Assembly: GCA_032164295.1 (NCBI GenBank)
Contig: JAJHTX010000012.1
Span: 124,001 to 188,000 of the forward strand
Source: Inonotus obliquus
Taxonomy: Eukaryota; Basidiomycota; Agaricomycetes; Hymenochaetales; Hymenochaetaceae
Reading direction: 5' to 3'
Length of the DNA stretch: 64,000 bases
This document shows positions 1-11,400 of this stretch, piece by piece. The position numbers and the translations under genes are program-made. The notes under the pieces were generated by a model. The model was not told the DNA's origin and made no database searches. It was given only the letters and a program-made list of their open reading frames with translations. Within the stretch, counting starts at the first letter, position 1. Every line of letters starts with the position of its first letter.

Positions 1-398
1 GCTAGACCTTCTAGACTATGGACTTAACATAATGTGACCCATTGGAGAGCCTTCGAAGTCAATTCTCAGAGTGCCAAGATGATCTATCCATCGTGGGATA
101 AATTAAAAGTTGTGTGAGAGGATCGGCTCAATCATCATTGTTCCTGCAGAAATTGACTCTCAATACAGATGGCATGTATTGACAAAACTTGATCCATAAT
201 CTCGAGCTGTTATTTTGGTATCAAGCAGCATCACGTCCCCTCGAGTGGCTCGGTGTTACAACGAGCCTCACCCTTCACCTTTCAACTCTGGGTTGTTATT
301 TCATGGGCTCGCATATCATGAATAAATATATAAATATATTCCACAAAGCATGCCAATAGATATTTAAATAGACTAAGATCAATAGCCAGCCACTCTTG
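1..398. other. intergenic, no gene seen
   Basis: No convincing reading frame is visible. The stretch lies 3' of the minus-strand gene that ends at 399. Its only notable structure is a 21-bp near-palindrome at 247-267, a member of the dispersed CTCGGTG/CACCGAG family described below. Confidence 0.5.
247..267. repeat. dispersed palindrome copy (intergenic)
   Basis: GGCTCG-GTGTTACA-ACGAGCC is a 21-bp inverted repeat with one arm mismatch. It has the same core (CTCGGTG, three-base loop, CA.CGAG) as about 16 further copies up to position 13753. It lies outside any visible gene, so the family is not confined to introns. Confidence 0.6.
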
Positions 399-1784
399 TC
401 AGTCTCTGATGCTCAGATTACCGACAGCTTGAAGTTCATCCACCTCACTATTTGATTCGCTTTCTTCCTTCAGCATCTCCTTGATCTGCTTTGCCTTTCT
501 TGGGTTCAGAACGACAACCGGACACTTTCCTCCCTCACGATCGGCTGGGTACACCCAATCAGCTCGATCTCCTCGACCTTCGAAGAATCTGTCCTTTTGG
601 CAGTAAGGCATGAATGCCAGTTCGTTATATCGCTCGAATAGACCTTCCCGGAATGTTTCCAGCCATTCTTGCCCCTTTTGTCCTTGATTAAGGCACATTG
701 CTCGAACTTTGAGATAAAAATCATAGTACTTCATCGTTCCGTATCCCTGACTCTTGCTGAATGTCCAGTTCGTGGGAGGAAAAATGCAATTGAAAGTCTT
801 CCACCATTCGCAATTAGTTCCTGTCTCGGAATGCTTCCAGAAGCCGACACATTTGAAACGTTTTTTGAGGTCTGTCCCTCTAAAGAACTTCTCCATGTTC
901 TTCATCTCAGGTTTTGTTGGCCTGATGCACATGACGCCTCCCAACCGCCACGATTTAACCCCAATGTCACTAAACAATTGTCGCCATATCTTCGTCGCAA
1001 GAAGGCTAGGATCGGTTATCGATTCACCTGCAGAGTTGTAAATATCTAGCGGTGTCTCAATTTCTCCCTTGACAAGATTGATTTGAAGCTCAGGATCCTC
1101 CTCTTCGTCCAGCTCAATCTTCTGTGTTTTGGCCTGCTTGTTATGTGTCGCCTGCTTAGTATAGAATTTTCGTGGCTTTGGTATAAGGACTTCGTTCGGA
1201 GTTGTTGCATCAAGAAGCTGATGAGGATTCTCGAATCCAAATAACAAGTGAATATCCTCCTGCGCATTGCGCATGTCGCAAATGGCTGGGCAGCCATCTT
1301 CGAGAAAGTCGATTGTTCGAAAGAAGAATAGGCCGCATGGCATGATAGGTAGTCCATTGAGGTGCGGGAGAGTGGCAAATTTTATGATTTCCATTCTCCT
1401 CCCTGGAAGAGGACGAGAGCAGAGTGCGTTTGAGAGGTATATCAATGATGTGGAGAACATCTGTACATCCAGATGAAGCATGTTTCTCGGATTTGTTGTC
1501 AGTATCAATTCAAGAGCAATGGTGATTGCCCGTTGGCAAATATATTTGAACGTCCTAGAATTCGTCAGAATTCATTGCATAGAGTTGAGAAACACTGGAG
1601 AACCTACCACCATTCCACATTTGGAACAATGAATACAACATCTTTTGCCATCCCCTGGCTCACGGAGAAGTCGAGAGCAGAGAGTAGCTGAATCCTTGAT
1701 TCGATGCAGGCAGGAAAGGAGATATGGTTCTCTGTGCAAGATTCGAAAATCTCACTCATCTGGCGCATATGAGTGACTCTCTTC

Positions 1785-1792
1785 ACTTTCTT
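1785..1792. repeat. 8-bp target-site duplication, left
   Basis: ACTTTCTT immediately precedes the left terminal repeat of the element at 1793 and is repeated exactly at 6020-6027. An 8-bp duplication is typical of the hAT superfamily. Confidence 0.85.
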
Positions 1793-2798
1793 CACCTGTA
1801 CCCCTAGCTCAACCGGCCAAGTTAGGCCAGGTCAATGACCTATTGACCGGGCCTAACTTGGTCGTTTGAGCCTTGCCGACGTACCGCCGTTTGACTGCCC
1901 TATTATGGTGAAAACCTACGTCATCGACAACGCATGACCTGTTACCATCATTGGCTACTGTTGTCCCTCACTAGCACAAGTCCGTCACTCCCCGACGTCC
2001 ATCCCCCCCACTCCAGGTGTCCCTAAGTGCCCTGAACGTCGTGTTGGACAGTGTGCTCACTGTCAGATGCCCGACGTCCTGCCCCTGTGGTTTTTTTACA
2101 TGAGTAATACTGTTTGTCAGCACCTCTGCCAGTCGTCGCTGTCGGCTACGTTCCCACCGCTAAGTTCCAGAAGTTCCTCGTTGCAACCAACCCTCGGCAA
2201 CACCGCTTATAGTAAGTCCCCCCCCCTTCCCATCTCCGTGTCGATCCGACATGTCTCGGCACCGATCCCTGCCCACTAACAACCTTCTGCTCATTGTCTC
2301 TGACGATGAGCATGCATATCTCATTCAATTCTCAATGGATTTTCTTCATTATTTTTTTTTAAATTCATGTAAATTCATTTGGAACACATTTGCATTAAAA
2401 TAAAAATTTTATTCTCAGTAAATGCGTGGGAATTAAGAAATTACTGCTATATTATATGCATACAAGGCTCCATTAACCTCCCCCGACCAGCACAGTCACT
2501 TAATCATCTAAATTAATACACAGTAAGTATATATGCATCTATTGGTACAGTACTACCAAGTATCAAATCGATATCAATCATATATAGAAAGTTATGATAT
2601 TTATTATATCCACAGAACTACAAGGTCATATCTTTATACCAAGAGAAGATATCGGCACGATTGTTGCTCCAGTATATCAGTATTAGATGGTATATTCTAC
2701 GTGCAAATTACTGGGCCGTATAATTTAGGGGGGGTGCCTCTGCTTTGCATGTACTATTTAACATGAGAAATATATATCTCTATGAGTACTTAACCGTT
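1793..2798 (+). repeat. left ~1-kb terminal inverted repeat
   Basis: Reads as the reverse complement of 5015-6019. A base difference is visible at 1801 (C versus T), and the small frames inside both arms translate identically. The arm ends at ..TTAACCGTT, where it overlaps the start of the central palindrome by six bases. Confidence 0.9.
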
Positions 2799-3748
2799 TC
2801 TTATGATCTAAGTTATTTTCAGAAGCTGCTTCTATGCAGAATAGATATATGTATCTGAGATATATCATACTGCGGCATATATTGAGGTGCAACATGTGTT
2901 AATAATCAATAACTGCCCTAGATGCTCCGTAACGTAATATCTCCACCTATTGTGCACCGCATATCTTCATCAAGCATTCATTCGAACGGTACTACTATAA
3001 TAAACATATGTACAAAGTTTGGTAAGAATCTGATAAGATTTAGTCGTTGTACAAATGAAACAGTAACAAAAATGTATGCATTACATCGAAATTATTGAGT
3101 TCTTTCTCAATAATTATTTATTTATTTATTTTCAAAGGCTAAAACTTTCTGAATACATTCATAATAAGTATCCCTACAATGTACAGGCACTAAGTCAAGA
3201 AGAAGAAAGTGTTGTGGTGTAAAACGAGTATGTATGTACCTTGAGTACCAAGTATTTGCATGGTTTTCTTGTTTCATTACTCTCGAAGTAGCCTTGATTC
3301 AGCTTCTACATACTCGTTTTACACCACAACACTTTCTTCTTCTTGACTTAGTGCCTGTACATTGTAGGGATACTTATTATGAATGTATTCAGAAAGTTTT
3401 AGCCTTTGAAAATAAATAAATAAATAATTATTGAGAAAGAACTCAATAATTTCGATGTAATGCATACATTTTTGTTACTGTTTCATTTGTACAACGACTA
3501 AATCTTATCAGATTCTTACCAAACTTTGTACATATGTTTATTATAGTAGTACCGTTCGAATGAATGCTTGATGAAGATATGCGGTGCACAATAGGTGGAG
3601 ATATTACGTTACGGAGCATCTAGGGCAGTTATTGATTATTAACACATGTTGCACCTCAATATATGCCGCAGTATGATATATCTCAGATACATATATCTAT
3701 TCTGCATAGAAGCAGCTTCTGAAAATAACTTAGATCATAAGAAACGGT
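2793..3748. repeat. 956-bp palindrome with 72-nt spacer
   Basis: The arms 2793-3234 and 3307-3748 (442 bp each) appear to be perfect inverted copies around a 72-nt spacer (3235-3306). The sequence is AT-rich and shows no credible gene. Such a long perfect palindrome inside a terminal-inverted-repeat element could form a foldback structure. It could also be an assembly artefact, although the clean junctions argue somewhat against that. Confidence 0.88.
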
Positions 3749-5014
3749 AAATGTGCGAGAACGCGGCCGGTACCGGAGGTACCGGTCGAGGGGTGTATGG
3801 TATAAGAATACGGGGAGGGCCAAATGAGGCAGTACTTATCCAGTACGCTCACGGTACTTGTTGTCTGTAGAAGGGGGATGTAAAGAGAGCCAAAGGAATG
3901 GTAGAAAGGGGTGCTGGATCAGCTAGATGTCGGGGGGAATGTGTTCTTGTCTGGAATCGAGAGGGTCGGTACCGTGGGAAAAAAGTCGGTACAGGTCGGT
4001 ACTTGAACGAACGGGATCGGTATGTGCAGAAACGTTGTAGAACAAAAGCTCAGTACAGAAACGAAAGGTGGATGTGCAAAACACGAAGAATAACAAAACG
4101 TCGGTACCGTGGGAAAAACGTCGGTACAGGTCGGTACTGCAAGGAAACAGCTAGCACGGGGTGGTATAGCGAGAAACAGAATGAGGGAGATTGGTAGATG
4201 AAGGTGTCGACTGGACTGGGAAGCAAACCTGAGCCCTCGCACGGGAGGCTAACTCCTGAGGTTCACTTGAGACGAAACTGGGACAGAACTTGAGACGAAG
4301 CTGAGATGAGACTGAGAAGGGGGTGAGGAAAACCTGAGCCCTCACGCTAGAGGCTAGCTCCTAAGATTACCTGGAGAGCTACTACGTACAGGAGGAGATA
4401 TTTATACTACTGTACCGTAGTTAGCTCATAAATCCAAAAGGAGAAAGTAGAAAGGAAGATCAAAACAAAGAAAAATGTCATAAGAAGAATGATTACAGTA
4501 GAGCCATCAGGGGGACAACAAGAAAGGGTTAGGGAGGACAAGATACCAATGAAAACGTAGCATATAGTACCCCTGGATGAAAAGTCCTCAGGACAAGAGA
4601 TTTGAACCCCTGCCAAACGATACCGACGCGTTCCTGGTGGTACCGGACCTGAAAACCTTAATGGATACTGACCCTGAGCTTCCCCAAAGAACCGGCATGC
4701 ATAGTCCAACCATCAGGAATGAATACCAGAGAGGGAGACGTCCGATCCATGTCATGAGAGCATGTTGAATTGTCAGTTTGTCTCGGTACCGGGTTTCTCG
4801 GCACTCGGTACTCTCGGTATTCTCGGTACCGGGTTTCTTGGCGCTCGGTATCGGTACTCTCGGCGTTCGGTATCTTGAGAAATGTGACCGACAGTTTCTC
4901 TAGGTGTGCTGGTGAATACTGGAAGGTGTAGATGGGACTGTACCGTAGCATGGGGTAAGCGTAGAATGGGATACCGGGGTTGATACCGAGCTCAGCTGCA
5001 CGTAGTTCTCTTCA
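3749..5014. repeat. unique core of the element, TCGGTA/GGTACC-rich
   Basis: The core carries many copies of TCGGTAC, CGGTACCG and TCGGTAT, dense at 3765-3795, 3960-4140 and 4780-4875. No convincing gene is present. The same motif family is dense in a separate array at 14270-14960. On the minus strand near 4590-4610 there is a box-B-like GGTTCAAATC, but no complete tRNA fold is apparent. Confidence 0.6.
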
Positions 5015-6019
5015 ACGGTTAAGTACTCATAGAGATATATATTTCTCATGTTAAATAGTACATGCAAAGCAGAGGCACCCCCCCTAAATTATACGGCCCA
5101 GTAATTTGCACGTAGAATATACCATCTAATACTGATATACTGGAGCAACAATCGTGCCGATATCTTCTCTTGGTATAAAGATATGACCTTGTAGTTCTGT
5201 GGATATAATAAATATCATAACTTTCTATATATGATTGATATCGATTTGATACTTGGTAGTACTGTACCAATAGATGCATATATACTTACTGTGTATTAAT
5301 TTAGATGATTAAGTGACTGTGCTGGTCGGGGGAGGTTAATGGAGCCTTGTATGCATATAATATAGCAGTAATTTCTTAATTCCCACGCATTTACTGAGAA
5401 TAAAATTTTTATTTTAATGCAAATGTGTTCCAAATGAATTTACATGAATTTAAAAAAAAATAATGAAGAAAATCCATTGAGAATTGAATGAGATATGCAT
5501 GCTCATCGTCAGAGACAATGAGCAGAAGGTTGTTAGTGGGCAGGGATCGGTGCCGAGACATGTCGGATCGACACGGAGATGGGAAGGGGGGGGGACTTAC
5601 TATAAGCGGTGTTGCCGAGGGTTGGTTGCAACGAGGAACTTCTGGAACTTAGCGGTGGGAACGTAGCCGACAGCGACGACTGGCAGAGGTGCTGACAAAC
5701 AGTATTACTCATGTAAAAAAACCACAGGGGCAGGACGTCGGGCATCTGACAGTGAGCACACTGTCCAACACGACGTTCAGGGCACTTAGGGACACCTGGA
5801 GTGGGGGGGATGGACGTCGGGGAGTGACGGACTTGTGCTAGTGAGGGACAACAGTAGCCAATGATGGTAACAGGTCATGCGTTGTCGATGACGTAGGTTT
5901 TCACCATAATAGGGCAGTCAAACGGCGGTACGTCGGCAAGGCTCAAACGACCAAGTTAGGCCCGGTCAATAGGTCATTGACCTGGCCTAACTTGGCCGGT
6001 TGAGCTAGGGATACAGGTG
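5015..6019 (-). repeat. right ~1-kb terminal inverted repeat
   Basis: Inverted copy of 1793-2798, ending ..CTAGGGATACAGGTG next to the right target duplication. At 1005 bp it is one base shorter than the left arm. Confidence 0.9.
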
Positions 6020-6027
6020 ACTTTCTT
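6020..6027. repeat. 8-bp target-site duplication, right
   Basis: Exact second copy of ACTTTCTT (see 1785-1792). Confidence 0.85.
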
Positions 6028-6910
6028 CCGATGCATGTCTAATACTTCACTCGGAAGCATATATTTTCCGAATTTGTCACTGTCAGGCAGATAAGTTGGA
6101 TTCTTCTCTGAGTTGTATGCTTGGAGGAAACTGCAGTTCGCTTCGTTATGGTGGCATGAATATCGAAACCCACATGCAGCTGAGAGGAATGCCGTACTAT
6201 TGACCTTGAAGTCAGAATAATACATGTGTCTCTCTAGATCTCTGTCCATGATTTCTGAACTCCTGTCTGAGCTGCTGAGAAATCTCCTCATGATTTGCAG
6301 ATGGGCAGCATGACAAATGAGAGTAACATGATTCTCCAGACCGATATCGAAACCCACGTCAACCAGCGCGAAGTCATTATCGCTGAGAGTGCTCTGAAGG
6401 ACCTCTTCACTGAATATGCCTGTGACTCTTGTGAATAACTCGTTGCCAGCACGATGATCATCGCAATCAAAGTCGCCAAAGCCCTTTGCGCCTCAAATTT
6501 GGTGAAGGAAGAATGCGCCAACTCCATAGTGTTTCCTGCTTAGACGACTAAGAAAATTCTCGCAGAAGCCTTCTAATAGGTCAGGAGATAGTGCAAACTC
6601 GGAGTGAACTTCCCTTCCACTGTGAACTGTGACGTGTGGCTCGATGAGTTTCAGCACGGAAACTGGGAGGGAAGTTCTGAACCGGTACTCCGAATGTTTC
6701 TCGAAGTGCAGGAAAAGTGCACGCGTTGTAAACATCTTCGGCCCATTTCTCGTCATACGTAAACTCTGGCTCTCCATCGAATAATGCTGGAAGGTATAAG
6801 TGGACGAGATACTTCTGGTTGCAGGATCCAAATCCGAAGTTTGGGATATACTTCAATGCAAATTTCTTCGGCTGATAGAGGAGAAAATTGCAAGCGTGAA
6901 ATCCAGAAAA

Positions 6911-7029
6911 CTCAGTGTTAGACCGAGGAGATCAGCAGGAGGGAAAGGCCGTGTGTGCAGCAAGAATGTTCAGCGCAGCACCGAGTTTCCTCAATTGATA
7001 CTAGACAGGCCCTCAGAGTTACACCGAGG
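6911..7029. repeat. three dispersed-palindrome copies in the disrupted gene
   Basis: Copies lie at 6911-6927 (CTCAGTGTTAGACCGAG), 6969-6985 (TTCAGCGCAGCACCGAG) and 7011-7029 (CCTCAGAGTTACACCGAGG). On the minus strand the first two fall in a probable intron that ends at an AG before the exon encoding KFALKYIPNF. The third overlaps or adjoins the upstream exon end. Confidence 0.6.
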
Positions 7030-7616
7030 CAGGAGTCGTTTGCACTCATGAACTTCAACTTCAGGTACTTCTCTGCATCCCTTCTGTCAACGAGATCAAT
7101 TATTTGGATGCTCACCTTGCCATTGATCTCGATTTTGCGAGGCAATTTAAGTTTCGAATCTGATTGGAATTTTTGTGGCCAAACATACAGGAACAGGGGA
7201 TCGGCATACGGCAAAGAGCAGGACATGATCAGCACTGAGTCGAAGTTCTGACGGACTGTAAGTTGCTTGTCTGGGAAGTAATTCGCACGATAGTCATTGA
7301 GGTCTATGTAGGCCTAAGTCTTGAGATCCGGATGTTCCCCTGTCAGAACAAACTGTACAAATCGTTGCTGGGCCTCATCGTCATCTTTGACCCCCTCAAA
7401 TTTCTCCTCATAGCCACCTTCATCTTGCTCATAGGAATCTCCGTTGAGAAGGCTTATAGCCATTTCGATGAATCCACCCAAGTTCACATGATCTGATGTT
7501 CCAATATTGTCACTTCCTGTGATAAAGCACAAGACGGGGTTGCGGATGACATCCATATCGCGTGAGGTTGAATTGGTTGCAGATCGGTCTGGGATAGGAG
7601 ACTTCGAGTCTCCCAC

Positions 7617-8455
7617 TTATACTAATTTTTCAATTGGTCTTATCCTAAAGGAAGTAAAACTATGATCATTGATCCCTCTAGTCTTGGAATTTAAGCTTCT
7701 GATATTTGATCTCGACAAGAGAATAGCCCCTTGGGGAAATCTGTGAATGGCATGAGGCAGTATTACGATTCTGATCCAGGAAATGCTTTGATTTAACGCA
7801 TCAGCCCAGCCAATCGGGATTGTCCTTCCAGATTATTTTTCAGTGGACAGACCTCGTTTCGCTTACATAAGTAGACTAAAGTCACACAACTCAAGTTCCA
7901 TTACATGAACCACTTTCGAGTGGCTACAGGCAGCTTTTTGCTTTATTAGGCATGCAATACCAGGCACAGCCAAATACTTGGATCACCCCAACTCAACGGT
8001 ACACCTTGAGAATTGGCACAGTCCGAGCTGCAATTGCAAGTTACAATCCAACAGGTGAAATTTGTAGGAAGATTGCAGATTAACTTTCCATCCATAGTTT
8101 AGCCCGCGAGAATTGAAAGTCCAAATTTTAGTCATCGTGGCTGTGTCAGCTTATGATAGATACTGTGGACCTTGAGCAAGCACACAAGCAATTTTCACGC
8201 CACGAAGTCTCACTCATCACATGATCAAAACTGTTTATATTTCGTTTAGATTTCAAACAGATGTAAGCACCAACCCGAAAAGTACAGTCAGCAAATTGTA
8301 ACATCGAGTTAGTGAATCAAGCGCAACACAGCACCCCACACGCAGTAGTTACTTTTCACCTTTCTTTTGTACATGCTTGCCTCTTGCTGGATGGCGCGTT
8401 GGTGGTGCTTTAGTCTGCTCTGTTCCTGCCTTGGCACACTTAAGATTCTTCAGGC
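7617..8455. other. intergenic, no gene seen
   Basis: About 0.84 kb between the start of the disrupted hypothetical gene and the 3' end of the helicase gene, both on the minus strand. It should hold the promoter of the former and the 3' region of the latter. No conserved coding sequence was noticed. Confidence 0.5.
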
Positions 8456-11400
8456 TCAAACCCCCCCCTTAGTGGGACTGCTCAACCCTGCTTCCGAGCT
8501 CATGACCCGTCGCCTCTTCTTGTCAATTATCTTAAGTGGGGGGGAGGACGACCGCCCTTCATCTCCAGATGATATGTCTAAGGGCGTGAGAGGATCGCTG
8601 CCGAAGTCTGTGTCTCCAGTAGTGAACTCCTGTAATCTCACTGTCAACTCAGCCACTCCAGTGAGAGCACTGCGAGGTCCCGGTCCAGAGAGCTCCACGA
8701 CATCGGAACTTGAGGGAACAGATGACAATGACGAGTCGGAAGCCGTGGAAGAGGTCTCGAGGCCTGTCAGTGTAACACCGAGGCTTGGCGGGGGATCCGC
8801 ATCATCAATGTCCATTTGCTCCTGGCCCTTAGTCAGGGGCCTCGGTGTAATATTGAGCAGAGCTGCAAGTGATGTTTTCAGGGTATGAACTCCATTCCCC
8901 TCATCAGCTGCCTTGCTCGTGCCCGGCGGTGTTGCAGGGGGAGTCGGTGATGCTGGCTCAGCCCTGCTCGGTATAGCACCGAGAGTTGATGCTGCGGGCA
9001 GGTTGCTATCGACCAAGATCGCCTTATCACTTGTGACTGTGGAGGTGGCCTCCTTCCCAGCTTCTGCCGAGGCCTCGACCTTTCCTGCTTACTTACGAGG
9101 CTGAACCTTTTTCTTGGTTGTCGCCACTGTTGTAGCAGTTGTCGTCACTGTCTCTTTCTCTTTCTCTTTCCCTTTTCCCTTCCCTTTCCCCTTCCCCTTC
9201 CCCGTCTCCTTCTCCTTTCCTTTTCCCTTCCCTTCTGCTGGCTGTACCTCGGCCTCGGACGATAACGCATCTGTGTCAACCTTCTCAGGAGACTTATTCT
9301 TTCCTTTCTCTTTCTTGCTTCTTCCGCTGGCACCAGGTTGATATGGTTTGCGTTTCGGACCTGCATCTACTGCTGACTCCATGTCACTGTCATCGACTCC
9401 CAAAGTCGGCGAATTTGGATCGTCATCATTTTCACCTGCAATTTGATCAGCTAACAGTCACACTTGAACTCAATTGGTTCTGCTTACAATAGAATACGTC
9501 CAAAAGTTGTACCTTGGTCTTACCCATCCTTGTTAGCATCTCATTGGTCGTCTCCTTTACTATCGGGAAGTAAACTGTGCACGTCTGTTCATTGGGCTGA
9601 CAGTACATGCGGCCAATGATTTGTTCCTCTGTTTGTCCAGACTAAACCATATCCTATTCAAGACAACCTTTAGATGCTAGAACACATTTAACAGTAAGTC
9701 CGTCACTCACTGAGAAAATCATGTACCGGGCGACATGGAGGTTGAGACCTGCATTTCCTACTGACGACATAATGAGAACTCTGTAGTTCTGCTCCAGATC
9801 TTTGAAGGCTTTGATCGCATCTACTTGCTTCCAAACCTGAGCATTGCAAATTACTTTGGTACCTGTAGCTACAATGCATCGCACTCCTGAAAGCTCAAGG
9901 CCCTGCAAGTAGTGGTCAGATTATATCAAGTACATGTTTTCCATGTCTATACCCGAATTAAATGCTCAATCGTCTTCACATATTTGACATAGATAATTAT
10001 CTTGTCCTTGCCTTTCTCACTAAGTGGCCAATCTGTGATGGCTTCAGTTAGTTTGCCACGAGCCATGAGTCCAGTGTACTTTGCTTCCCATTGCTCCAGC
10101 TCGGACTTCAGTGTGTCTTCCGGATCCTCAAACTCGCCCACGCTGCCATTTAGTTTGGGAAAGACAGCCTTGCCCTCCTGATCCACCCGCGGGATGCGAT
10201 CATCGCTCGGTGCGTTCAGTAGAGCAAGGACAAGCTTGGTGATCATCGACCATTTCGCCGAACACCCCTTCAACCATGCCTCTCGAGTTGTCCACAATGC
10301 AGGACTCACTCCACCATTCAACTGGAAGCCAGCAAAGCCAATCGCGATCCAATATTCAGCATAGAACGCCTGATTTGTTGCAGAAGCTCAGTATACATTA
10401 ATGATGTTAAGTGATTATTCTCACGTTTGTGTCAAGATTGATACTGGTGATAGACTTTTGCCTGCTGATCCATTAGCAAAGCACTATAAACTACATGTTT
10501 ACTCACATGCTCAACTCCGTCTTCTCTGAAATTTTCACAAACATTGCTCGCTCCTCCTCACTCATTTCGAGGTAGACATAAACTCGGTTGAGAGCAGGAA
10601 GACCGTGGATTACTTTTCCTTCATAGTCAATAGAAGTATTCTTCCATCTAATCGTCACAGATTTAAACACCTTGTGCATTTGCTCGACACCTTATATGTG
10701 TGCACCCTGCAGTTCAAATTCCCGAGTGCCTGGCTTGGGTCACTCCAATTTTCCATGTAATGCCAAATTTGCAGTGAGACGTTGATCTTCAAGCGTGGCT
10801 TTCCAAACGTCTGTTGTATCTTTGAAACTTTAGATCTCAAACTTGACTCGATTTGGAGCAAATCCGGAACTCCTGGAACACTCATTATTGTTGCAAGGGA
10901 TACTAAATCCTGAATCATGCAATCAGAGCCTGACCTCGATGTAACACCGAGGAATGTACTTACCCTTTCACCGTTAAGAAGAGGCGTGGCAGAAATTAAA
11001 ATCGTGCTAGCCAATCTGACTCGGAGCACAAACGCAGCTCTCGACAGATGTCCTTCCGTCCTCAGCCATTGAGCCTCATCCCAGAAAACAAGTGCCCAAC
11101 TCTGGCCGAAGAGCAACGACGATTGTGTGTAGTTTCCAATGTTCAGAACATGAGGACTACCCTCCTGATCAACTCGCCGTAGTCTGGCTGACTTGTCGAC
11201 GATAGCAGAAGCCTCCATTTGTATAGCCTGCAAGAGATTCTCGTGTCAGAAAGCATTCTCCCGCATAGCATGAAGCTACTTGCGCTATGTGGAACTATCA
11301 GCATCACAGAATGACTGCCTGCCGAGATCTTCGGCCAGACTTCGCTCCAGAAACTTATCCTCTCCTCGAGCGAACTTGGATACCTAACAATGTTCCACAC

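Larger units (their letters stand above)
1793..6019. mobile_element. non-autonomous hAT-like foldback element, 4.2 kb
   Basis: The element begins CACCTGTAC and ends in the inverse (GTATCCC side, ...TACAGGTG), and is flanked by the 8-bp duplication ACTTTCTT. Its arms, 1793-2798 and 5015-6019, are near-identical inverted repeats of about 1 kb. The interior holds a 956-bp palindrome (2793-3748) and about 1.27 kb of unique TCGGTA-rich DNA (3749-5014). Each terminus also contains a hairpin of about 64 bp (1806-1869 at the left). No transposase-like frame is visible, so mobility would have to be supplied in trans. Near-identity of the arms and an intact target duplication suggest recent insertion. 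It interrupts an exon of the 399-7616 gene. The hAT assignment rests on duplication length only, because the termini are not the commonest hAT CAGGG type. Confidence 0.85.
399..7616 (-). pseudogene. large basidiomycete hypothetical gene, disrupted by a transposon
   Basis: Coding starts at ATG 7616 and runs through several exons (7314-7616, about 7002-7250, about 6028-6860) to the element at 1793-6019. It resumes at 1784, and the last long exon ends in a stop at 399. The middle part (LALSPDLLEGF-like and FDIGLENHV blocks) and the last exon (IWRQLFSDIG, then a Trp-rich block before YCQKDRFFE) recall, from memory, a large family of about 1,000-residue proteins in Agaricomycetes of unknown function. 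Removing the element plus one 8-bp duplication rejoins the two halves in the same frame (HRKKV continuing to KRVTHM). With the insertion, translation would stop inside the element. A possible extra frame problem lies near 6640-6700, where the sensible frame changes without a clear intron. No function is assigned. Confidence 0.7.

Noticed and set aside
4590..4625. A tRNA gene on the minus strand
   Set aside because: Only a B-box-like sequence is seen; no acceptor stem, anticodon arm or A box could be paired.
2533..5279. Identical 77- and 60-70-codon frames in both arms of the hAT-like element
   Set aside because: They are the same inverted-repeat DNA read on opposite strands, have no motifs, and follow from the arm duplication.
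1800..6013. Tc1/mariner origin of the 4.2-kb element (TA duplication inside the ends)
   Set aside because: The TA next to CCCCTAGC looked like a duplication, but the inverted match extends eight bases further (CACCTGTA), and an exact 8-bp duplication lies outside it and restores the reading frame.
8367..8888. 173-codon plus-strand frame
   Set aside because: It is the complement of the helicase C-terminal tail, which has the more protein-like composition and links to upstream exons.
9114..9492. Plus-strand frames rich in Ser/Phe/Pro
   Set aside because: They arise from a CTTTCC-type simple repeat opposite the Lys/Gly/Glu-rich coding tail.
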